This document shows, in pieces, positions 28,851-40,300 of a stretch of 42,500 nt of DNA. The translations under genes were made by a program, and so were the position numbers. The DNA is from Prorocentrum cordatum. Lineage: Eukaryota > Sar > Dinophyceae > Prorocentrales > Prorocentraceae. The stretch is taken from NCBI GenBank assembly GCA_963575745.1, contig CAUYUJ010014546.1, positions 62,501 to 105,000 on the forward strand. The letters run 5' to 3'. The notes below the pieces were generated by a model. That model did not search any database and had not been told where the DNA came from. It saw nothing but the letters and a program-made list of their open reading frames with translations. Each line of letters begins with the position of its first letter. Position 1 is the stretch's first letter.

Positions 28851-30373
28851 GAATCGTCTTATTCCATTTCTCGATCAAAATTTCTCCCCGACCTGGGCCT
28901 GCAACTGTCGCGCGGGAAAAGCCCGTGCCTCCAAATGAGCTGGAGTAAAAGTGCATAGGCCGGCAGGATTCACAAACTGGCTTGCCTCCGCCGCTAGACG
29001 ATGGGCCTTGGATCTGAGAAGCTTCTCGTGCGCATCCGACCAGTGCTAATTGTCGCTGTCGCCGCAGTTCGCGCGCCTCGGGCGAGTCTTGAGGCCAGTT
29101 TTCATGGGGCGCCTGCGCCCTGGGTGAACTCTCTTTCAATCGATGAAATCGCGATCTACCGCCTCGTCCGCTTTTAGGTCCCAAGGCTCTTTCCAAGTGC
29201 GTCTCCTCTCTTTCCGGTAGCGTGCCAACGCCGCCGCGACCAGTGCCTCCATCGCCAAGTCCGCTGTCAAGTCCTCAGACTCGATGGCGGTCAAGAGCGC
29301 CTCGCCCTCGCCCTCCAGCAGCTCGGCCTCGTTGCCTGGGTCCTCGCCGAAGTGCAGCGAAGGAAGGGGGGGCGCCGTCCCCGACCTTGGCTTGGAATGT
29401 TCCTCGGGGACCGGGCTAGCCGTCGTCGCCAGGGCCTCGTGTTCATTGGCGCCCAGCTGGGGGAAGGGCTGCCCCGATCGATTGGAAGTCGCGCTTCCCG
29501 GCCGTAAATTGTCCGCAGGTGGCAGCGAACCTCCCTCCTCCAAATATCTCGATTTGATCTCTTCTGGCTGCGCTATATCCGTGTGATTCTGCCGAGGCCA
29601 CTTGCGCATTTTCCAAATATTAAATGCGTGGGCGACTTCCCGCGGGGGATCATGTGATCGAAGTAAGCTGGATGTTGGGCCTTCCGCTCGTGGTCTCTGG
29701 GGCGCTCACCGTTCAATGCAACTAAGTGATCGGAAAGGTGGCGAATTTCGTCCTCATTTGACCACGTGGGTCGAACAATCTTGACCTTGATCCGCAATTC
29801 CGCTTGGAACGCCTCGATAACCTTGGGAAGTGGATGCGGCGGAGGATGACATGTGCGTTCTGACGAAGACTTCAAGATGAATCGGTACAGTTCTAATTGC
29901 TCGAACCCCAGCCAAAACGGCGGGGCGCCGAAGTCTTAGATGCGATTGTGCGAATTCTACCCTTGCCAGCCTCCGGCTGACCAAGGACCCGATCCTTAAT
30001 CTTGCCATCCCTGACTCCAGGCGCCCGTCCAGTCGGGCGACCACCACTCGTCGAAATCTATCCGCTCGTCGGTCCCGGCCGCCGCCTGAGGGGAGTTCGT
30101 CATGAAGCCGGTCCCTCCTCTCGCCGTCGATCTCCAATCAGAATCACTCCACGGGTCTTCTTGGTGCTGGGGACTCGCTCCTGACTGTATCACGTTCGCG
30201 GGTGGGGGCTTTCTTGCGGTCGCGTGACGATCATCTGCTGATGCCTCGCCGCCTTGATCACTCTGAACACCACTCCCTTCTCCAACAATCGTTCCGCTTA
30301 CCAACTGCTGGCACAACTGGGGCGCACATGCAATGAAGGATGACTTATCAAAAAGATCTCGGCGACAGTACAC
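28851..30373 (-). pseudogene. Gag-like region of the minus-strand copia remnant
   Basis: A chain of minus frames. 30373-29996 has the acidic, aromatic string DFDEWWSPDWTGAWSQGWQD. 29875-29573 has KIVRPTWSNEDE and a histidine-rich part. 29609-29136 has EALLTAIESEDLTADLAMEALVAAALARYRKERR. 28516-29196 reads ELRRQRQLALVGC. Trp/Asp-rich starts followed by helical charged sequence occur in Gag regions of copia-type elements, and the protease-like remnant lies downstream as expected. No zinc knuckle was seen. Frames change at about 29990, 29600 and 29150. Kinship is an inference from order and composition. Confidence 0.35.
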
Positions 30374-30399
30374 TCAGCATGAATCGCGCTAGCATTGGA

Positions 30400-31260
30400 A
30401 AGGAGGCCCCTACGCCAAAGCGTGTAAGTATGGGGAAACCCCGAGGACACACATGAGATGGGGGGGCGAGGGGGAAGGGGACAGTTCGCCCTCGCCAGCC
30501 AGTGCGTTCCGTAAGCCCCGACCGTTCTGTTTCTCAGCGCAGCACTGGCGCTGCGCCCGCGGCGAGCCCAGCTCGTCCCCGCCCGCCAGCCCACGGCACT
30601 CTCGGCCCTGCGGATCAGCCTCATGGGTGTCGCCGTGGCCCCTGGTTGTCTCGGCCGTCCGTCCCGAACCATTGTCCCGCCCTAGCTGTCTTCGTTCGCC
30701 ATTCTGACTGCTTCTGCTCCCTGTCGTTATTTTCCCTCGCCGCCTACTTATTATGTTCCCTGCTCCCGGCGTTCCTTTTTCCTTCTCGTCCTCCTCCCTC
30801 ATTCTCTCTCTGCGTCCTCCGTCTCCCGTGTCCTCCTTTTTTCCGTCGCCTCTTGCTTTCCCTTTGATTTGCCCCTCTTTACACTCCTACTCCCCTTCTT
30901 CCTCGTCCTTTTCCTCTTTCTCGTCCTCCCTCTCCCTTCCCCTTCCCCTTCCCCCTCCTCCTCCTCCTCCTCCTCCTCCTCCTCCTCCTCCTCCTCCCCT
31001 TCCTTCTCTTCCTCCTCCTCCTCCCTCTCTTTTATGGAGCCATTGCGCGCGTGCTACTTGTTCAGGCGCCGCGCTCCTGACGCCCAAGCATCGCGCTTTT
31101 GCGTGGGACCGCCCAACAATTTGCTCAAGAATTGTGCTCTCGCAAAAACTCTCTTGGCAATTTTCCGAAATTCGCTTCAATGCCCCGCCCAAGTCGCCCG
31201 ATCCGCCGATCCGCCCGCCCGAACCACCCGTTAAGGTCCGCGGGTTCGTCTGCTTATAAG
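30400..31260. other. Pyrimidine-rich low-complexity stretch
   Basis: TCC/CTC repeats build up from about 30780 to a pure run at 30950-31025. Serine, proline or leucine frames follow from the repeat. 30400-30780 and 31030-31260 hold no recognised gene. Confidence 0.7.
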
Positions 31261-32038
31261 GTCCGCCCACCAATCTTCTTGCTCTTCTCTCCCCCCTCCT
31301 CCTTTCCTCGTTCTTTCCCTTTTGCCTTTCTTCCGCCCTCTTCCCATTTCAGCGGGCCGCGCCAACTACCCCCCAAAAATGGGAATGATCGAAGACGATG
31401 GAAGCAAGTATCGATGTTTTGGATTTGCACACGCTTGACACAAGAACGGCGAAGAACGAACACTCTTACCGTGCATGTTGTTATTGTTATTGACATGTTC
31501 TCGTTTTTTGCTGCCGATATGCACGGTACACGCAAACCCCATACCTCAATGTGCACGGATGCCCGAACATCCCTCGTATTCGAAATAATGGGCGTGTAGA
31601 CTCTTAACAATTCAACATTTGCATGCGCAACTTGACCTGTGGTACAGGCGTCCGCACGTACGTGCAAAACCTTTTTATTCGCAGTTCGCCCTGTCCACGC
31701 TGTATCCAACAGGAGCCACATGCTCAACCGCATTGCCAGCATATGCTCAATTCTTAAACACATTGCGCCATGAACCAGCCGTCGGGATTGTCACGCGTGG
31801 CACAGCGCATAATCATTTCGGCTGCATCTAGTGACAAAAATTGCGTATTTCCAACACCAATCTACTAATGTGTCCTTCGGGTACTGCTGGATGTGTCACT
31901 TAGTACGTGTACCAAAGCCTCGCCAGCATGTAATCTATTTCACCTGCCAGATTTGCATGGCACGGGCCAATATAAAGTGTTCCGATTTATGCATTCGGCG
32001 GATGCTCCCGGTACTACGACGGCACAAACAATAACGTG
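31261..32038. other. Stretch without a recognised gene
   Basis: Mixed composition with several short open frames on both strands, none with a family motif. The fragment CCACATGCTCAACC near 31721 loosely resembles CCACGTGCTCAATCC in the tandem repeat that follows, so an older copy of that repeat is possible but not shown. Confidence 0.4.
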
Positions 32039-32360
32039 GATGATTGCGACCCGCTGCAACACACAACTCGCGTAGATGCTGGAACGTTTGCCCTACAAAC
32101 CCACGTGCCCGATCCCGGTAAACGATGGCCAGTTCTGGAGTAGAAACATGTGCATGCGGCAGGCGACGTCTTGACAATATGCTTCATCATACAATCATAC
32201 GAAACAGCGGGGATGATTGCGATCCGCTGCGACAAACAACTCGCGTCAATGATGGAACGTTTGCCTTGCAAGCACCACGTGCTCAATCCTGGTGAACGCT
32301 GACCAGCTTTTGAACGGAACCATATGCGTGCTGCGGTCGGCATCTCGACAATCTGACTGG
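32039..32360. repeat. Two tandem copies of a 173-bp unit
   Basis: GATGATTGCG, CCGCTGC.AC and ACAACTCGCGT recur at 32039 and 32212, followed in both by ATG.TGGAACGTTTGCC, CCACGTGC and a similar end (CATGTGCATGCGGC or CATATGCGTGCTGCGG). On the minus strand both translate to related peptides, but stops interrupt. Confidence 0.85.
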
Positions 32361-32719
32361 GCAATCAAAAGCAATCAACTGATAATGTGCGCTTCGACGA
32401 CAGAAACGATAATCACATTCGCGCAACTCTGAAATCATATCTTCTCTTACAAGTGCGGCCCCCTTCAAACCAAACCGCTTGTCTCGGACAAGGACAGGCT
32501 GAGGCGGAGCAATAGGAAAAGAAAGAGGACCAGGACTCGGGAAATGAAAGAAAGGGAACATAAGCGGAGAGATCGAGAGAGGACGAAACCGATTAAGAAG
32601 AACAAAATAACGTAGACTGAACAACATTTTGCCCTCCAACGGCGCCGCCTGTGAACAGTGCTTCCGTCAAGTGCGAGTCGTGTCCTGCGCAGATCGCCCA
32701 CCCCGCGCCCGAGGTCGGG

Positions 32720-32940
32720 TAGGCGTGCGAACTCGGCCAAGGAGGGCGAGGAGGAGGCGAAGGAGGAAAAGGAGGAACGGGAGGAAAGGAAGAGAAGGAG
32801 AAGGAAACGGCGGAGGAGGAGGAGGAGGAGGAGAAAAGGAGGAGGGGAGGAGTTGGAGGAGAAAGAGGAGGAGGAGGAGGAGGAGGAGGAGGAGGAGGAG
32901 GAGGAGGAGGAGGAGGAGGAGGAGGGAGGAGAGGACCAGT
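32720..32940 (+). repeat. GGA/GAG homopurine tract
   Basis: A nearly uninterrupted purine strand, with a pure GGA run at 32865-32925. Frames across it (poly-Glu or Arg on plus; poly-Ser, Leu or Pro on minus) are repeat artefacts. 32460-32720 shows no gene. Confidence 0.95.
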
Positions 32941-33129
32941 GTAAACCCAAGACTCATCAGCGAGGTTGCAATTAACCATACCTCTACAAGAGGTCCCCAC
33001 AAACATGTATTCTCACTGCGGGAAATGCCTCGTTGGACGACAACAGTCTGAAGATCTGCAAACCACTCGGAAACACCATTCCTGGGACTTCGAGCCCGAA
33101 CGCCATCAGAGCTAGCACCGTGGCAAAGA

Positions 33130-34175
33130 GCAGAGACAATGATCGGAACAGAGTTCCAACGTGGGATGGAGATGGAGCTCGCTTCCAGTAGTGCAAGCGG
33201 AGAGTGGCATTGTATGTTGCTGGACTTTCGTTTAAAGGCAAGGCTGTGGCTGGAGTGAGTCTGGCGGCGCAACTCACTGGAGAAGCATGGAAGGCTCTCG
33301 ACAAAGTATGAGATGAAGGTCGAGAGCTTCTCATTACGTCAGGTGGACGCGAAATACTGCTGCAATTCCTCGACGAGACGCTGATGGACGAAGCGATTCC
33401 GGAAGTAGCCAAGTACTCGAAGGATTGCCTTTGCACCCCCGGGAGGCGCAGTGGCGAGGGCATGAAGGCCTGCGCTCAGCGCGGCAGGATCGGGCCGGAC
33501 AAGCTATGCCAGAGCTTCCGCTGCAACGAGGAGAAACACACCAGCGCGCGCACCAAGCTGGAGAAGAAGTCGAGGCCCGAGGAGGCCGCGTCTGTCATAT
33601 TGGACGAGAGCTCCCAGCGTTGTGAGGACGACGACGAGGAAGCTGGCAGCAGAGCTGGGGGTCGACGTGAGGAAGCTGACGGCAGATGGGCAGAAGACTT
33701 GTGGTACGGACACGGCTAGTGGAGCAGTTCGCCTGGGGCCGGAGCTGGTGGGCGGTGTGACTGGCCCCAGCCCCGAACTGAAGTCTCACGTCAAGGTATA
33801 ACTGAAAAACAAGGCTACGGCAGCGCTGTGCTCGCCGAAGGCGAGGTTCGATCTGGGCGAGGGCGACGCGGACATGAAAACTCTGAAGGACGTGGCGAAC
33901 GAGCTCAGGGAGGCATTCGTCCCGTCGGCGATGGCAGGCTGGTTTTGCTGCAGCGAGCTGGACTGAACCAGCAGGAACGCGCTGGAGAGATATCATCAGG
34001 CAAGAGCTCGCTCAACCTGAAAAGTATCGAGGCAGCTCTGCGCGACCAGTGTGCCGACGTCGACCTGAAGGAGCATGGCGCCAACGACAGGAAGGGCGAC
34101 ACTTACCCCAACAGGCCTGGACAGGGACGAGCTCCAGGAATCTTCGACGAGAACGACGACTTGGGAGACCGATGA
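33130..34175 (+). pseudogene. Copia-like Gag remnant with in-frame stops
   Basis: One plus frame runs for about 1 kb with no frameshift but three stops (TAG near 33189, TGA near 33309, TAG 33717-33719). It reads RVPTWDGDGARF (from about 33153), then KRRVALYVAGLSF, AQLTGEAWKALDKV, LLQFLDETLMDEAIPE, and far downstream LVLLQRAGLNQQERAG, LKSIEAALRDQCADVDLKEH. PTWDG followed by KR.V..YV and a late LLQRAGL..QER with IE.ALR.Q is the layout of Gag-like proteins in dinoflagellate copia elements (family knowledge, from memory of the pattern). No protease, integrase or RT follows; after 34175 the sequence loses the pattern. Confidence 0.6.
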
Positions 34176-34640
34176 ACAGACCTCCGACCATGACGAGGAC
34201 TACGAACCCGACCTGGCGAGAACGGTGAGGATGACGACGAGCTCGACCTGGATGGGGTTATCAGGAGATTTTTTGCTCGAGGGCCCCCCGAGGCAGCACG
34301 TGGCGATGGCCGCCGCGACCCGATCGACGGGCGGCGGCTGCGGCGCCCTCCCGTGCGCGAGCGCGGGCAGCCAGCGCCTGCATGCCAGATGTCTACGCTA
34401 GGTGCGAGCGTGAGGCAGGCGGCTGACTGACATCTGCAGTTGCCGCCTCAAGGACGAAATCTGCCGATCGGTGGCAAGGCCCCGACACGCGCTCACCGTT
34501 GTGGTAGACTGGGTGATGTGTGGTAGAGACACGCGCTCACCATTGTGGTAGACTGCCGGATCCCGAAGACGGTCTGAGCTCCGCTCTCACCTCGCTTCTT
34601 AGAGCATCGCTCAGGCAACAACACGCACCGCCTATTGGAA
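34176..34640. other. Gene-free stretch with a 44-bp direct repeat
   Basis: GACACGCGCTCACC.TTGTG, continuing as GTAGACTG, occurs at 34484-34511 and 34528-34555 with one difference. Otherwise nothing is recognised. Confidence 0.7.
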
Positions 34641-36180
34641 TAGCCCCCGCACCTGCACCAACATTTTTTTTGGGGTCCTGGTTCCGAGAACCAATCAGCG
34701 TGCACGCAAGGAGGTGTCCCAGAGACTCGGCATCCTTACGACAGCATAGGGCAATGGAGACACCTCGACGACCCACCATCGACCGAGACTGGTCACATGA
34801 CGGTAAACCATCGCGCGGACCTCCACGCCGCCCGCGGAGCATCGAATATCTTAACTTACTGCCTCACGCGCGTGACAGACATATCAATGGCCTCTAGAAC
34901 CTCATGTGGACCCCCTGGGTGCAACGGCAGAGCATGTTTGACCAACCTATCGGCGTCGGCATTTCCCATGGCAATACGACGCTCCCAAATCGGAAGGGCC
35001 AAGGCCACCTCGTCGGACCTATGGGCGGGAATGTAGGACGCTGGTCCTACTAAGCCTGCTGGGCCCCCCCTCGTGTGCGAGCCTACGTAGGCCCGCAAAC
35101 ATTTGCTTCGGGTTAAGGGTTAAGGTGTTCACACCGCTTCGCATTATGTAGCTTCACGACTGCAGCGCAATCGCTGTGATAGGAGACCGAAGCATCACCA
35201 GTAAGGATGCAGAGAGTGGCTATGCCCAAATGCTCGGTAACCTGTGGGGTCTGAAAATGGAACGGCCGCACGGTTCCTAACATGCGAACCCTGACGGAAA
35301 ACTCAGGTCCAGGCGCTCCCATACGCAACATGCTGGAAGATTTTCCCCCTGCTGAATAGCTGACCCATCTATTACTGGCTTACATCCGCGCGTGAGTTCC
35401 AGATACCAATCGATCTCGATCTCCTGCCCGTCAGCATCCTGGAGGATGGGGTCGAGGTGCCACGAAGGAGGGGGGACATAAGGCTGGAGCAGGATTGGGC
35501 GAGACCAGACGAGGCGCTCGTGCGGTGGGGCGGCCTTAACTGCATCAATCATGTCCTGACTGAAGTGCTCAAGCCGACTCTCCGCTACCTGCACATGCAT
35601 GCACAGCCACTGCCTGTGGAACAGGGGATTAGGTTGACTGCCCAGCGGACCCACACCGTCGTGTACGTACACGCATTCACTCATCCTGTCCCATGTCCAG
35701 CAGGCGTTCGAGAACACAACTGACATCCAATATTTCTGCCGAACCGTGAACTTATTGGAACGAAAACACTTGGAAACAAGATCAGGGCAAACGCTGGGGT
35801 CACGAACATCGGGGAGATTGGCTGCCATCCTACGCTCCACAGCACGCTGCACTCCAGCCTCAAGTTGCTTGGCCACGAGCGCTGGGAAGGAATGCGTGAG
35901 ATCCACGACCATGTCCCGATCATCCCACCACTGGGCAAAACTGACCGCACCCCACCCTATCCGATGGAGGTGGAGAAGCAACCTATGCACCGGGCCCTTG
36001 GACCTACGCCACTGGGGTGACCCCAAATCAGGTGAGCTTCTAATGATGGCTCTCCACATCCGAATGTGATCCTTGAAAGAGAAGTGGCTGACTTTGGTGT
36101 CGCGAGGCTCTGCCAGAGGCTGTGGGACCACTGGAGGGCTGGGGCTACTGCTTGACGCCATGCTGGGTCGCCGTGGAGAA
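34640..36180 (-). pseudogene. LINE carboxy-terminal fragment with RNase H
   Basis: A minus-strand remnant. The upper frame (36180-35277, after MASSSSPSPP) has FKDHIRMWRAIIRS, RSNKFTVRQKYWMSVVF and, near its end, PVIDGSAIQQG, which matches the first RNase H motif (DGSA). The next frame (35331-35113) has TEHLGIATLCILTG and HSDCAAVVKLHNAKR, the second and third motif region. The third (35098-34856) has GNADADRLVKHAL, the carboxy-terminal GN.DAD.L.K motif. ALCCRKDAESLGHLLAC (near 34750-34700) resembles the Cys/His segment that ends such proteins. No RT is present, so the copy is 5'-truncated. RNase H is absent from the LINE at 37341-41084, so this is another lineage. Confidence 0.65.
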
Positions 36181-36299
36181 CTAATTACATACGTACTCGG
36201 CATATGCATGTACACAAATATGTAGATACAACTGTAGATCTCAACCTGAGGATACTATATGTTGAGAATCTCAAGCAAAACCCCCGACCTGGCCCGTGG

Positions 36300-36550
36300 A
36301 CACGTCTGGCGGTGCAACAGGGGGATTGGAGTTATTTGCGAGGAGAAGGGATGGAGGAGGGGAGTGGGGGAGGAGGAGGAGAGAAAGGAGGAAGCGGGCT
36401 CAACACGTTGACCAGCCTGAGGATACCGCAAATCAGCTCCACTAAAGAGCGTGCAACCATGCAACGCCGCGCCGATGCATCGCCGCGACCTGACAGCGTA
36501 AATTCCCCAGGCACGGTGGTGGAGATGCACGGCAGCGCGTCCGTCTCTCT
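36300..36550. other. Gene-free stretch with GA-rich segment
   Basis: A purine-rich run at 36340-36400 on the plus strand, then ordinary sequence. No coding feature is supported. Confidence 0.5.
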
Positions 36551-36554
36551 CGTT

Positions 36555-37085
36555 GTATATATAAATGTAATGTATGTATGCATGCATGCATGTATGTATG
36601 TATGCACGCATGTATGCATACATGTAGATATGTATACATGTTTGTACGTATGCATGCATGTCTGTATATATGTCTGTATGTATAGCTGTACGTATGTATG
36701 TGTCAATGCGAGTATGCATGCATGTAGGTATGCAAGCACGTACGAACAGCTGAATGCGTGCTTGTATGTACATCTACTTATATGGTTTTGAATTGTATGT
36801 GCACGTGTGTCTGATCTTATTCATGCATGCGTATATTCCTCCGTATGCTACTACAGAGTAGTACATGCTTACGTACTTTTTAGACTATATGTGTTCGTGT
36901 TTATGACGGTTTCCGTTTCTGTTTATTTTATGTGTGTGCATATGTACACGGACACGTACATGCACACATAAACGTATGAACATTTATGCATGTATGTGTA
37001 TATGTACGCGCACATACACATGTATCAACATACGCGAACGTGTGCATATATGCACATGTAGTCATCACTCAATGTGCACACACAC

Positions 37086-37122
<37 letters not shown>

Positions 37123-37250
37123 TGTATATACGTATGTATGTCTGTAGACCGGTATATATGCACGTATGTCTGTATGTACATTTATATTCATACATGTATG
37201 TGTATGTGTATAGGTATGTATGTTAATCTGTATATATATATATATTGATA
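36555..37250. repeat. ATGT/ATGC/TA microsatellite
   Basis: Long tracts of TATG, CATG and TA units, interrupted near 36780-36940. It lies just beyond the 3' end of the LINE at 37341-41084 (minus), where AT-type simple repeats often form element tails. It probably grew from such a tail. Confidence 0.9.
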
Positions 37251-37340
37251 TACACAAATATTTTTGTTCGCTGAGAGCTGGGAGTCTCAAGGGCAGTACA
37301 TCACAGCGGCGCAGGCGCGCTACCGGAAACACGGCTGGGT

Positions 37341-40300
37341 TCAACCAGGTCTCACGGCAGGGAGGGCTGCGATGACGTGGGAGTGGCCTTGACGCTGGGC
37401 GTCACGGCGGGCCACCCTATCGAGAGCATCGAGGCGCTCCACCTCCTTTGGAGGGAGCCGCTTGCAATGCGTCTTGACGAAATCTGCACAACGGGGGCGA
37501 CGTTTATCGCAAAGGTGCGTGATGCAGCGCACGCGGCTTCGGAAGTCCACGCCGCAACGCGGGCAAATCGAAGAAGAAATGAATTCACGCAAGGGCGTAC
37601 GAATTCCATGCTTGGCTCTGGAATGCGACTCTAAAGCGCGCTGCGTGGCAAACGCGGCCGAACACAGAGCGCAGCAATGCACAAGAGCTCTGGAATCCTC
37701 GATACCGGCAGGCTTAGCGTGGTCACGCACAGAATCGCAGTAAAATGTTGCATCTACTCGCCTGCTCCACCCTCGCTCATCGAGCATGGCCTCCTGCCAA
37801 GTCGGCGGGTGCGTGTCGAAAGAAGGCAAGTCCGCGAAAAAGCCTCGAGCCTGCAGAAACGCAGCGTCGTGCTGCAGCGCTCGCACCCAGGGAAGGCATT
37901 CCTCCCCCTTGCGGAAATGGAGCAAACTGATAAGCGTCAGGGGACGGTTCCGGACAACGCGGCCCACGTACCGCCATCGCGCAACGCTTAGCACGCAGTC
38001 GATGGAAGGCATGCTCATCCTCTCTCTCAGCTCCGCGTCGCGATAGTGCGTGTTAGCTGAGAGTCTGGGGTCCCCGTGAATGCGGCGAAGACCGCGCATG
38101 TACACATGGTTCAACCGTCTGATTTCCTTGGGCTTCACTACGAAGATATGGAGGTTGAAGATCAAACGGCTAACCACCAGGCTCCGAAAAAACATAATGC
38201 GGAACGTATCGGCAATGAGCGTAGATCCGTACAACTTCATGGCCAAGGGGGCGTAAGCACCCATAGCGCTCTTGATGTGATGTAAGACGTTGCCCACGTG
38301 CATGCCAAGGCTGTCAAGGGTAGAGCCAAGGTGTTTGTACCAAGGCACAATGCGGAGCAGTCCGTCGTGCCCGTACTGTTGTAGCGGTATGCCCAAACTC
38401 CCGTCCGGCTGCCGCCATTTCAAGAGCGCGGTAGCGGCTCCAGTCCCCCGGAGACGAAGAACGCACTCGGACTTGCCGGGGCCCCAATTCAGCTCTAGGT
38501 GGCAAGATCTGAATACCGAAGTCAGCGTATCGAGAACGATGTGGATGCTCGTCGTCATGGCGTTCACCGACGACGCCACGAGGAAGATAGCCTCGTCATC
38601 AACAAACGTGACGTCCAGCGCGGCCTGGGAGGCAGGATTGCCGGGAGCGGGGCGACTCCAAAATGCGCCCTCAGGAGTGTGCACGTTTAGCGCAACTCCG
38701 GCGCGCTGGAGACGCCAATGCAGCGCGTCCAATGCTATGCTGTATGTACTATTGAAGACCACGGCGCCTAGGCAGCACCCCTGGCGACCCCCGGTGCGTG
38801 AAGAAAAGCGCCGCGTGCCACCGCGTACGCTGTGCCGGGCGCCTTCGTGCAGCGTCCGGATCATGTCGCGGGCGTCGCAGGGGCCCCCCCATTGCTCGAG
38901 AAGAGGGCCGCGCTCGGTCAAGTACTCGGCGATCCATGCTGCCGACTCTTCAGAGACACCCAGATCGCGGAGGAAGTCCAACTGCCGGTCACAAGGTACT
39001 TGCCCCCATCCCATCACTAGCTGACGGATCACTCTGTCGAACGCTTTGACAAGATCCAGGTACAGAATAAAGATGCTCCAGCCCATCATCGAGGCGATGT
39101 CGGCCATCGTGGCAACGATATGCGATGCGAAGTCGGTGCCCCTGCCGGCCACAGTCCCGTGCTGGTTGATGGGCATCTTGGCAGTGTACACGTCCTCAAT
39201 CGACCGCTTGAGAATGCCAGTCAGCGCTTTGCCAGCATGATCTGATAGGAGGAGTCCGCGGTGGTCATCACACTCGTGCACGCTGCCCTTCTTCTTCCAA
39301 ACGCTGACAATCACCCCGCACTGCCACTGCGAGGGCCCGCGTGTGGAGGATGTTACGGCGGCGTTGATGTCCCCATACTTGGACGCAGTGGCACAGCCTC
39401 CGGCAGCACGGAGTTCCCCAGGGATCTGATCAGGCCCGACACCTTTGTTGCGTCCAAGCTTGCCGAACGCTACGCGCGTCGACTCAGGGCCATACTTGGC
39501 CACAGCTTTGGTGGCGCACACATCTGGGGTGTAAGTGTTGGCGCTGTCTTCGAGGGCCTGCCCTTGATATGCCTCCGAGTAGTGCTCCTCCCAGCGCTCC
39601 GTGGCATCGCGGGTGGGCGCGATGAGAGCCCCGTCTTTGCGCCTCACCGAAGAAGTTGGCGCACTCTTCTTCGCACCGAGGGCCCGAGCAACGGCGCAGC
39701 CAGTGCGCGTGTCTGACGTGAGCATGGCGTGCTGGGCTTTTCCGGCTAACGCCTGGAGGAAAGCAGCATGGTCGGCAGCAAGCGACGGTCGGGCCCAGTT
39801 CTGGAGTCGCCTGATCCACCTGCACCACGCTGCCGCGCGCGACCGGGCCTCGTTGCAGATAGTGATGTTGTCAAGCGCGTCGCCAACAACAGCCCACATG
39901 GTGAACTTCGCGCTCGGCGGGGGGCGCGCGCGAGCCTTCATATAAGCTGCCTGCCGCGCCCGGAAAGCCCCGCGGACGGCCGCGGGGAAGGCGCCGCGGC
40001 GCACTTCATGCATGGCCCGGCGGGCAGGGGCGATCAGCCGTATGATCTCCCACGTCGTAGCGAAAATCCACGCCTGCCTGGGGGCGTCCTCTGGAGGGCC
40101 AAACACTTCCCGAGCAAACTGTCGAACGTGGGAGTTCAAGGATTCCAACCGCTCGTCCATTGAGGCATTGGCAGGGCGCTGGTACTCCCAGACGCGCTGC
40201 TGGAACAAGTCGCAGAGCTGGGGACACCCCAACGCCGTCTTGTTCACCTTGAACATCGCCGGCTGCTTGCTGCAGCCCTGGTGGGCCGCTGCCGGGATAC

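Noticed and set aside
32629-33051. Plus-strand poly-Glu/Arg proteins around the GGA tract
   Set aside because: Pure trinucleotide repeat; frames are open in all registers.
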